DNA of 35,520 nucleotides, taken from positions 1-35,520 of the forward strand of contig JAPLLC010000027.1 in the NCBI GenBank assembly GCA_026387775.1, written 5' to 3'. Shown here one piece after another: positions 24,501-30,869 of this stretch. The translations under genes and the position numbers were made by a program. The DNA is from Candidatus Methylomirabilota bacterium (GTDB lineage Bacteria > Methylomirabilota > Methylomirabilia > Methylomirabilales > 2-02-FULL-66-22). Positions within the stretch are counted from its first letter, which is position 1; each line of letters begins with the position of its first letter. The notes beneath the pieces were generated by a model. That model saw nothing but the letters and a program-made list of their open reading frames with translations, did no database searches and had not been told where the DNA came from.

Positions 24501-25128
24501 AATGCTCCGCGAGCACGGCTTCGATGTCACCTGGCAGGCCGCCGTGGCGGACATGGTGGAAAGCGTCCTGCGGACGCCTCTGGACCCTGTCGCCGGTTTC
24601 AGCCTGAATCGCGTGGGTCGCACGGAGCGGCTGGATGAGCTGATATTCCACTATCCCATCGCCCGCCTCGATGCGCGACGGTTGACCGCTTTACTGTGTG
24701 AGCACGGGCACGGTGGATCTTTCGAAAGCCGGATCCAGGAGCTGATCTTTGACCCGATACGCGGCTACATGACCGGTTCGATGGACCTGGTCTTCGAGCA
24801 TGACGGCCGCTACTACCTCGCGGACTACAAGTCGAACTGGCTGGGCGGCGACCCGGACGCGTACCGGGCCGACCGGCTGTCGCGCGTGATGGGCCGCGAG
24901 GCCTACGACTTGCAGTATCTGATCTACACGGTGGCGCTCCACAGATACCTGGGGCAGCGGGTGGCGGACTACGACTACGCGACCCACTTCGGCGGTGTGT
25001 TCTATCTGTTCGTGCGCGGGATGCATCCGGCCAGGGGCGCGGACTGCGGGGTCTTTCGAGATCGGCCATCCCCGCCGCTCGTCGCGGCACTCGATCGGTA
25101 CCTGGCTGTGGGGGACGGCGGACGATGA
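21502..25128 (+). CDS. recB: Exodeoxyribonuclease V beta subunit RecB
   Basis: A 1208-residue helicase-nuclease, the 3'-5' motor and the only nuclease of RecBCD. Superfamily 1 helicase motifs are intact: Walker A EASAGTGKTHTLADLYLRL (about residues 30-48), TFTVAATAELRDRI, TIHGFCQRVLKESAFE, Walker B ALIDEFQDTDPVQY, VGDPKQAIFGFRGADIF, IHKSKGLQYPVVF and RLTYVALTRAEHR. The C-terminal nuclease domain shows FMHALFASLDF, GSMDLVFEHDGRYYLADYKSN and YDLQYLIYTVALHRYL, so the catalytic Asp/Asp/Lys set is present. Start and stop overlap recC and recD by ATGA, so the three proteins are translationally coupled. It appears fully functional. Confidence 0.95.
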   Translation: MSTRAPRRTRPLDLLAEPLDDLRLIEASAGTGKTHTLADLYLRLVLEGDRTVDQILVVTFTVAATAELRDRIRARLEAARAAFHCEEPKEPKDEILAGLLARIPEHTTAARRLAQAVQGFDEAAILTIHGFCQRVLKESAFESGQPFEAELVPDEGEILQEIVDDFWRKSLYRGPRLLVGYLLRQGWSPEGLARSVRPYLRRASLAVRPPAPPSVGPEAEALYEARYREARACWAADRAAIEALLRGQSSLHGGKYPPKSLPAWLEEIDAFLRPAEAHAAWCTRIEKYAAPALQAGVKKGGSPPTHPFFTLCAHLTEAWQALAGYLAFHAIQLKLELLDYCRRELSLRKERRQLTAYQDLLLRLDQALQAPHGAALAASLRRRYSAALIDEFQDTDPVQYAIFRRIYGGSRLPVFLVGDPKQAIFGFRGADIFAYLAAARDAEARRTLDRNWRSAPDLIRAVNAVFGGAREPFLFDEIAFLPVRPAETEHKVLAVAGDDPAPFRIWWLARAGERESMAKGKATDAATRATAREIARLLAAAGRGEARIGEAALRGGDIAVLVRTNAQADRVRQALLALGVASVQLGEASVFETHEAEEIERVLLAVAQPGREPLVRAALATDLFGVGGNALEALGEDEAAWETRANTFLEDQTLWRDQGFVQMFRRLMKREGVAARLLAFEDGERRLTNVLHLTELLQAAAAADHLGMEGLSAWLAAHRQNGETTPDEAQLRLESDENLVKIATIHKSKGLQYPVVFCPFLWDVSLRGKSDGIGVLFHDPAAGKAPTLDAGSDRFDEAQALAEREALAENLRLTYVALTRAEHRCTLVWGNINGGELSGLAYLLHQPADLAPGADRATSVRERAKGLGDREVQADLLKLSRRAGGAIAVESVSLEESPTPGPAEPAQESLQARVFAGPIPKGWQVTSFSGLTAGSHREAPDYDAAPSPERGGRAVLPGQSPSDIADFPRGIRAGIFMHALFASLDFARADRSVIEAAARQMLREHGFDVTWQAAVADMVESVLRTPLDPVAGFSLNRVGRTERLDELIFHYPIARLDARRLTALLCEHGHGGSFESRIQELIFDPIRGYMTGSMDLVFEHDGRYYLADYKSNWLGGDPDAYRADRLSRVMGREAYDLQYLIYTVALHRYLGQRVADYDYATHFGGVFYLFVRGMHPARGADCGVFRDRPSPPLVAALDRYLAVGDGGR

Positions 25129-26949
25129 GGATGCCGGAGCGGGCGCAAGAGACGCCGCACGGAGGCGGCCTGGATGCGCACCTGGCGCGTCTGCTGGTCC
25201 GCCTGACGGGCCGCGAGGATCCGCTCCTCGCGCCGAGCGTCCGTCTGGTCTGCCGTCTGACGGGGCAGGGGCACATCTGCGCGAATCTTGCGGAATGGGC
25301 CGGGAAGCCGCTCGCCGAGCCCGGCGAGGACGAGTCGACGATCGCCCCACCGGTCGCAACGTGGTGCGACGCCCTGCGGCAAAGCCCGGTGGTGGGCCGG
25401 CCGGGAGAGTACGCTCCGCTCGTCCTGGACGACGCCGGCCGCCTGTATCTCTATCGCTACTGGGAGTATGAGCGACAGATTGCAGAGGACCTCCACCCCC
25501 GCAGCGCCGAGGAGCCGAGCGAGGTGGACCTGCCGCGACTGCGGGAGGGGCTGGATCGGCTCTTTCCGCCTGCGGCGGATGGCGCCGTGGATTGGCAGCG
25601 GACGGCCGCCGCGGTCGCGCTGCTGAGACGCTTCTGCGTGATCTCCGGGGGGCCGGGGACGGGCAAGACCACGACCGTGATCCGGATCCTCGCGCTGCTC
25701 CTGGAACAGGCGGCTGGCCGGCCGCTCCAGATCGCGCTGGCGGCCCCCACGGGCAAGGCGGCGGCGCGGATGCAGGAGGCCATCCGCCTCACGCGGGACC
25801 GCCTGCCGGTGAGCCGGGAGATTCGCGAGGCCATTCCCGGCGAGGCGATGACCATCCATCGCCTCCTGGGCTTCAGACCAGGATCGGTGCGCTTCCGGCA
25901 CGACCGGGAGAATCCCCTGCCGGTGGAGGTCCTGGTGGTGGACGAGGCCTCCATGGTGGACCTGGCCCTGATGGCCAAGCTGGTCCGGGCCCTGTCGCCG
26001 CACGCGCGCCTGATCCTGCTGGGGGACAAGGACCAGCTCGCCTCGGTCGAGGCGGGGGCGGTGCTGGGGGACATCTGCGGCGACGCTCCCGGCTTCTCCA
26101 CGGGCTTTTCCCGGCGACTCGCCAGGGCGACGGGGCAGGTGGGCGGCGAGGGCGACGGCCCGCCCATCCGGGACGCCATCGTCGAGCTCACGCGAAGCTA
26201 TCGCTTCGGCGAGACGAGCGGCAGGCATCGGCCGGCTGGCCCGACACGTCAACCGGGGGGATGGCCGCGAGGCGCTGGCGCTCTTGGAGCGCGGAGATTC
26301 CGAGGACGTCGTCTGGCGGCCGCTGGAGTCGCCGCGGGATCTCGCGGCGCGGCTCGCCGAGGCCGCGGAAAGGCTGGGGGCGTATCTGGACGCCGGGACG
26401 CCCGAGAGCGCCCTGGCGGGCCTGGATCGGCTGCGCGTCCTGTCCGCGCACCGGACGGGGCCGTTCGGCGTCGAGACGCTGAACCGGCTCGTCGAGGAGT
26501 GCCTGGAGGCCCGAGGCGTGATTCGCCCGCGCTCGCCCTGGTACCACGGGAGACCGGTGCTGATCACGGCGAACGACTACAACCTGCGGCTCTTCAACGG
26601 GGACCTCGGGATCACGCTGTTCGATCCGGCCTCGGAGGGGAAGCCCCGCGTCTTCTTCCGGACGGCCGAGGGGGGCGTCCGCCGACTCCCGCCCGCCCGC
26701 CTGCCGGAGCACGAGACGGCCTTCGCCACCACCGTGCACAAGAGCCAGGGGTCGGAGGCCGAGACCGTGCTCCTGGTCCTGCCCAACGAGCTCACGCCGG
26801 TGATGACGCGCGAGCTAATCTACACCGGCATCACCCGCGCCCGCTCGCGGGTCGAGATCTGGGGTACCGGATCGGTCTTCGAGGCCGCCGTCGCGCGGCG
26901 CGTCACGCGCTCCTCCGGTCTGCGCGACGCACTATGGGGCGCAAGATGA
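25125..26949 (+). pseudogene. recD: Exodeoxyribonuclease V alpha subunit RecD, frameshifted by a GGCA duplication
   Basis: RecD is the 5'-3' helicase of RecBCD. The first frame has Walker A SGGPGTGKTTTVIRILALLL, APTGKAAARMQEAI, Walker B VVDEASMVDLALM and LGDKDQLASVEAGAVLGDI. At about residue 365 (after SYRFGETSG) the coding sense jumps to another frame, continuing GIGRLARHVNRGDGREAL and then VHKSQGSEAETVLLVLP and YTGITRARSRVEIWG to the TGA at 26947-26949. The cause is visible: GGCAGGCA at 26220-26227. Removing one GGCA restores a 606-residue RecD of normal length. Without RecD the RecBC complex recombines but has altered nuclease activity (known for E. coli). This could be a real mutation, a slippage site, or a sequencing or assembly error. 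Confidence 0.9.
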
Positions 26950-27752
26950 TGCGCGGTTTCCGCGTTCCTTTTGACGGGCGCGTGCTCATCGGGGACGTGC
27001 TGGCTGGCGAGGAGCCGCCGCGCCTCTTGGTGCTGCACGGCGCTGGGCAGTCGAACCGCGAGCGGTTCCGTCAGATCCGCGAGCACTTCCTCGCCTCCGG
27101 CATCGGCTCAGTGGCCTTCGACTGCATCGGCCACGGCGAGACCGGGGGCGACTTGAAGCAGAGCAGCCTCCAGAGCCGGACCGCACAGGCCTGCGCCGTG
27201 ATCGAGGCCCTGTCCCTGTCACAACCCTTCTCTGTCCTGGCCGGCAGCATGGGCGGCTACACCGCGGTGACGCTGCTCAGACGCTATGCGATCGCCAACC
27301 TCATCCTGGTGGTTCCCGCCATGTACACGGCCGAGGCGTACGACGTTCCGTTCAACGCCGGCTTCACCGGGATCATCCGGCGCCCGAAGAGCTGGGAATC
27401 CTCGGATGGCTGGGAGCTACTGTCTCGATTTACAGGGCGACTACTTCTCGTGGCCGGCGAGCGCGACAGGGTGATCCCTTCCGGCGTGATTCAAGGCATC
27501 TACGAAGCGGCCAAGCATGCCAAAGAGCGCACTCTATTCGTGGCTCCCGGGGCATCCCACATGGTTCTCACAGACCTGCGCGCCCACGCCCCCGACCAGC
27601 TCGACCGCGTCCTCGGTCTGATGATCGGGATGCTCACAGCGGATAAAGAGTCCTCCGGGTCCATGGCATCTGGTGCCGTTCTTGAAGAAGAAATGTATGG
27701 TGTCAGCGAACGATTGTATGGTAACCACGAACACACTGAACCTACTGGCTGA
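26946..27752 (+). CDS. Alpha/beta hydrolase
   Basis: A 268-residue alpha/beta hydrolase. The ATG at 26946 overlaps the recD stop by ATGA, so it is the fourth gene of the rec operon. The oxyanion region is LVLHGAGQSNR (His31-Gly32), the nucleophile elbow LAGSMGGYTA (Ser101), the acid Asp174 in GERDRVIPSG, and the base His205 in APGASHMV. It has no signal peptide or lid insertion. The substrate is unknown; it could be an esterase or thioesterase. The last ~30 residues, after LGLMIGMLTA, run through a region holding a decayed winged-helix fragment in another frame, so the natural C-terminus may have been replaced. Because of the recD frameshift, its frame is also continuous with the 5' half of recD. 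Confidence 0.85.
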   Translation: MMRGFRVPFDGRVLIGDVLAGEEPPRLLVLHGAGQSNRERFRQIREHFLASGIGSVAFDCIGHGETGGDLKQSSLQSRTAQACAVIEALSLSQPFSVLAGSMGGYTAVTLLRRYAIANLILVVPAMYTAEAYDVPFNAGFTGIIRRPKSWESSDGWELLSRFTGRLLLVAGERDRVIPSGVIQGIYEAAKHAKERTLFVAPGASHMVLTDLRAHAPDQLDRVLGLMIGMLTADKESSGSMASGAVLEEEMYGVSERLYGNHEHTEPTG

Positions 27753-27819
27753 ACTTCTTTCGTCTCGCATCTGTGCCGAAATACTTCGTCTCTTGTTCTG
27801 CGCATCTGACGGGAAGTTG
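27718..27819 (+). pseudogene. N-terminal fragment of a winged-helix protein of the nucleotidyltransferase-antitoxin type
   Basis: In a frame different from the hydrolase, the plus strand reads MVTTNTLNLLAELLSSRICA, then EILRLLFCASDGKL. This resembles the start of the small ArsR-like winged-helix proteins that accompany MNT-type nucleotidyltransferase toxins (from memory, LSSRIRAEIFRLLFG followed by KELHVREIE). The expected recognition helix does not follow in any frame, so only a remnant is left. The following 27820-27993 holds nothing I can assign. Confidence 0.4.
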
Positions 27820-27993
27820 GGGGTTGGCTCTATAACATATTCCGGTGTTCCGCCGTGTGAGCGGGCTTGTCCTCGGAGGAACAACAGCGGAAGGCAAGAA
27901 CAATGCGTGTTAGAACCAACGCCCCCTCGACAGCAGAATGACGGCAAATCTGCTGGCTGCCTATACAATACTGCCTTTCAAAAGTTTCTACCG

Positions 27994-28091
27994 CTATCGC
28001 TTGGGTCGAGCCGATTCGAAGAAGTCGACGATCACCTGGGGGATCTAGTGAAGGCCGAGTACGCCGAGGTGTCCAAGAGGATGCGGCTCAT
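27994..28091 (-). pseudogene. Truncated, frameshifted PIN-domain toxin (vapC remnant)
   Basis: The minus strand starts with an ATG at 28091 that overlaps the antitoxin stop as ATGA, and reads MSRILLDTSAYSAFTRSP before a stop. ILLDTSAY is the N-terminal strand of PIN ribonucleases, including the first catalytic Asp. A shifted frame then continues QVIVDFFESARPKR and stops at 27994-27996, matching the helix that normally follows. The remaining ~90 residues of a PIN protein are absent. So the toxin is dead while its antitoxin is intact. PIN toxins normally cleave tRNA or rRNA. Confidence 0.7.
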
Positions 28092-28345
28092 TTCCACATC
28101 TCCGGCTCGATTTGCCGCTGCTCCCGAATCGCCTCATCCAGCTCGTCGGCTTCTTGCTTGGATATGCAGCCGAAGAATCGATCGAGATCGGTATGCACCT
28201 CTTCCGTTCTCGGTTTCACAAGACCAGTGGCTTTTTCCAGCAGACTGATCACGGTGCGGTTCAGGCTGGCCTTCTCCTTCTTTGCCTTCTGGCGGATCAC
28301 TCGCGCCAGCTTCGGCGGGAGATTCCGCAGCGTGATCGCGCCCAT
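28088..28345 (-). CDS. Ribbon-helix-helix antitoxin (VapB/FitA-like)
   Basis: An 85-residue antitoxin. The ATG at 28345 is preceded by GGGAGG at a 7-base distance; a GTG at 28351 is too close to that site. The N-terminal half (GAITLRNLPPKLARVIRQKA, then KKEKASLNRTVISLLEKAT) is a FitA/VapB-type ribbon-helix-helix DNA-binding domain. The C-terminal half (DLDRFFGCISKQEADELDEA and the acidic end IEPEMWK) is the toxin-binding tail. It would repress its own promoter and inhibit the PIN toxin encoded immediately downstream, but that toxin is truncated. The antitoxin is therefore an orphan, possibly kept for regulation or for protection against related toxins. Confidence 0.85.
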   Translation of the reverse strand: MGAITLRNLPPKLARVIRQKAKKEKASLNRTVISLLEKATGLVKPRTEEVHTDLDRFFGCISKQEADELDEAIREQRQIEPEMWK

Positions 28346-28373
28346 ACTCACGCCTCCCGGGATGCATATGTTG

Positions 28374-28386
28374 CCTCATTATGAGG
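28374..28386. promoter_or_regulatory. Candidate VapB operator
   Basis: CCTCAT and ATGAGG form a perfect 6-base inverted repeat around a single T, 29 bases upstream of the antitoxin start. It is well placed for autorepression by a ribbon-helix-helix dimer. Confidence 0.45.
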
Positions 28387-28466
28387 TGCTCATGCAGGCA
28401 CAGTCAATGCCGATCCGGGATTCCGGGTGGTCAATGCACCGAAAGCGGCTTGGTGGTTCACCAGTG

Positions 28467-28616
28467 TCACTCTGCCGGGAGATACACGTAGACGCCGAGG
28501 ACGTCCGGGGGCGGCTTGTGCTCGATGCACTGGATGAACACCGTCGTGCTGTCGCAGAGCCTGCGGAACGGTACGGCAAAGACCTCTGAGTCAAAATACT
28601 CGAGGGCGATGCATTT
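28467..28616 (-). pseudogene. C-terminal fragment of an unknown protein
   Basis: The minus strand reads KCIALEYFDSEVFAVPFRRL, then CDSTTVFIQCIEHKPPPDVL, then GVYVYLPAE and TGA at 28467-28469. Amino-acid use and the strand/helix pattern look coding, but a TAG precedes it directly and no start codon is present. It is therefore probably the 3' end of a gene cut by insertion or deletion between the vapB promoter and vsr. No family is recognised. The rest of 28346-28658 holds only the candidate operator. Confidence 0.4.
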
Positions 28617-28658
28617 CTAATACGTTCCGAGAAGAGCAAGTGTTGCTTGGAGGTGAGA

Positions 28659-29081
28659 TTATCTTGGCACCGCGTCTAAAGCTCTTCGTAATCGAGCAGC
28701 CAGTCGTGCTTCATTCTTCATGGTCAGATCATGTTGCCAAACACGCATGACTCGCCAGCCAGTCTTTCGCAACGTGAGGTTTACCACCCTGTCCCGCGCG
28801 ATGTTCCCTTCCAGCTTCCTACACCAGAATGCACGGTTTGTGGCGGGCTTAGTAGCATGCTTTGGACAGCCGTGCCAGAAACAACCGTCAACGAATAGGG
28901 CAAGTCTATTCTGTGGGAAAGCGAAGTCTGGTCTGCCGAAGAGGTCGAAGTGCCTCCTCCAACCGGTGAAACGATGTCGCCGAAGGAGTGCGACCATCGC
29001 TAGTTCGGTGGCGCTGTTGCCAGATCCGCGTACTCGGGACATGAGACAGGACCGACGTGTCGCGGTTAGAAAGTCCGTCAT
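28659..29081 (-). CDS. vsr: Very short patch repair (Vsr) DNA mismatch endonuclease
   Basis: A 140-residue Vsr endonuclease. Vsr nicks beside T:G mismatches produced by deamination of 5-methylcytosine and so limits mutation at sites of the partner methyltransferase. Motifs are TRRSCLMSRVRGSGNSATE (zinc and DNA-binding start), FGRPDFAFPQ (catalytic Asp52), LFVDGCFWHGCPKH (His70, His75 and the zinc-site cysteine), FWCRKLEGNIARD and GWRVMRVWQHDL. Length matches E. coli Vsr (about 156). It is the last gene of the minus-strand operon, 63 bases after the receiver-domain gene. Its natural partner is the C5 methyltransferase at the operon head, but the two are separated by the ATPase and receiver genes. 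Confidence 0.95.
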   Translation of the reverse strand: MTDFLTATRRSCLMSRVRGSGNSATELAMVALLRRHRFTGWRRHFDLFGRPDFAFPQNRLALFVDGCFWHGCPKHATKPATNRAFWCRKLEGNIARDRVVNLTLRKTGWRVMRVWQHDLTMKNEARLAARLRRALDAVPR

Positions 29082-29144
29082 ACCCTGTTCTTGCTATGAG
29101 CTATAGCCCGCTGCGGCATTGCCGTAAGGCTGTCACGGATTGGG

Positions 29145-30869
29145 TTAGCGGTCGCAAAGCAATCGCAGCCATTCCGCTTCGACCACACCGATTCGGGAAA
29201 GGCTTTGACCAATATCGTGCGCGATTCGTGCAGCATGTAGCGGCTTTAGCTGCCCAACCCACTCAATCTTCAATCCCTGGTCGGAGACAAACGCGAAACA
29301 TCCATTTCCATTTCGGCATGCGGTTATGGTACCCGTCGACATATTAATAGGAAACCCCGCGACCCACAGCATGTCCCGGGCCTTGCCCCCCGCCAATAGC
29401 GACATAGCCGAGCCGTCTGGCAAGACCAAGGCAAGGCCGCGTCCGCTTGAATTGTTATGCAAGAATACATCTTCCCTCAACTTCCAAAACGGGAAGCTAA
29501 TTGACTGTCCAGTTTGAGACTGATGAGTCTTGTCAAGACGAACAGTGTCGCAGATGGGCATCAGGCAGAAGCTATACACCCAGGGCTGTTGCCCTCCATT
29601 TGTTGGAAGATGTCGAACTATGGTTCCGTAGGACAAATGGCGTGTGACTGAATCATACTGGGTCCGAATGGCGAATAGAGAAGCGAGTCTTTGGTTGGCC
29701 GACGAGTCCTCAGTATCGACCATCGCCATGAGGTCCGTTATCAGATCTGGCCCAATACCACGAAATCCCTTACTGGGCATCTGAGCAACTTGCTGAACTT
29801 GTGAATACCTTGAGCGATCGACAACACCACTCTTGAGGAGTTCCTTTACGACTTCTCCGGCGACGAAGTGCGTTGCTGGCATTCGCCTTCCGCTGACATA
29901 ATACCAGTCCTTCTTTGGTGACTTGATCTCAAGCCCGTCTACAGTATCGTTTACGATTGCGGAAACACTTGTCGAATTAAGGCGTTCGTCCTCGAGCACA
30001 GCCAGCAACTCGTCCGCGAGCAATGCCGGCAATTGATCGAACGCCTCCTCGCTTTCTTTCAAAAGCGCCCGATGCAATAGGAATGCCCCGTTCATGTCAC
30101 CATGAAATCTATCCAATATGCGCTTGGAATTCGCTCTGACCGCCGCCATTCCAGAGAGAGCATAGGACGGCAAGATGCCCGAGTTCATCTTGGCGAACTC
30201 GTCGATAAGGCGAGTCGCCAGGTCTGCTTCCTTAACCGTAAACGCCTCCTCATCGGTCCCAACGCGGCCGATGTTCTTACCAAACACAACCAGTCTGGTG
30301 GCTCCCGATCGAAGGCGGCATTGCGAGTCTTCGGGCTGTACCTCGAAGCCATCCCCACGAAGCCTATCGCCGATCTGGTTCGCGACAGCGACAAGGGACG
30401 GATCGGCGGTGTAGATTGAGAGCAGGCGAGCATGGTGGGGGAACTCATCGTGACTCTGCTTCACGAGAGCCGCAATCAAGCTCAATGCCTTTTCGCCTCT
30501 ATCGCCCGAGAAATCCCAATCGAGAATGATAATGTCTGGTCGTTCGCAAAGCCGAAACAGTTCTGAGCCTGAGTCAGTTGAGAAGCCTTCGGGAGGTTCG
30601 TAAAGTGCGCAAATTATTCCATCCCGCGCAAAGCTGCCTACCAATTCCTTTGGATGGTACGGTTGCTGAATCTCTGCGACCTCCGGCTTGCCATAGTAAG
30701 TGGGCTGGACTCCAATCTCCGGCCGAAAAACCGGCTTACGGGCCTTTGGAAGATCAGCCGGATCCGCCACCATGCCGGTGTGCCTGTCGAAGATCTCGTC
30801 ATCGACGAACACTACACTCTGGAGGTAACGCCTTGCGGCATCGCGGGCGAATCCCACTAGGGCATTCAT
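29145..30869 (-). CDS. Receiver-like domain protein of a modification-linked conflict system
   Basis: A 574-residue protein. Its ATG (30869-30867) shares one base with the stop of the ATPase gene (TGATG), so the two are translationally coupled. Residues 15-200 look like an expanded response-regulator receiver: VVFVDDEIF with the acidic pair Asp23/Asp24, PDIIILDWDFSGDRG with the probable phospho-acceptor Asp117, LLSIYTAD with Ser/Thr at the switch position, and LVVFGKNIG with Lys198. An insertion of about 70 residues separates the first two blocks. I relate it to Response_reg_2-type receivers, from memory. The remaining ~370 residues are soluble and unrecognised, with no helix-turn-helix and no known nuclease motif. 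It probably receives phosphate from the adjacent kinase-like protein and acts as the effector or its switch. Confidence 0.75.
   Translation of the reverse strand: MNALVGFARDAARRYLQSVVFVDDEIFDRHTGMVADPADLPKARKPVFRPEIGVQPTYYGKPEVAEIQQPYHPKELVGSFARDGIICALYEPPEGFSTDSGSELFRLCERPDIIILDWDFSGDRGEKALSLIAALVKQSHDEFPHHARLLSIYTADPSLVAVANQIGDRLRGDGFEVQPEDSQCRLRSGATRLVVFGKNIGRVGTDEEAFTVKEADLATRLIDEFAKMNSGILPSYALSGMAAVRANSKRILDRFHGDMNGAFLLHRALLKESEEAFDQLPALLADELLAVLEDERLNSTSVSAIVNDTVDGLEIKSPKKDWYYVSGRRMPATHFVAGEVVKELLKSGVVDRSRYSQVQQVAQMPSKGFRGIGPDLITDLMAMVDTEDSSANQRLASLFAIRTQYDSVTRHLSYGTIVRHLPTNGGQQPWVYSFCLMPICDTVRLDKTHQSQTGQSISFPFWKLREDVFLHNNSSGRGLALVLPDGSAMSLLAGGKARDMLWVAGFPINMSTGTITACRNGNGCFAFVSDQGLKIEWVGQLKPLHAARIAHDIGQSLSRIGVVEAEWLRLLCDR

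Noticed and set aside
25125-27752. A single 875-residue RecD-hydrolase fusion protein
   Set aside because: Between 26228 and 26946 this frame is out of register with clear RecD helicase motifs in another frame, and the GGCA duplication explains it. A fusion is an accident of the frameshift.
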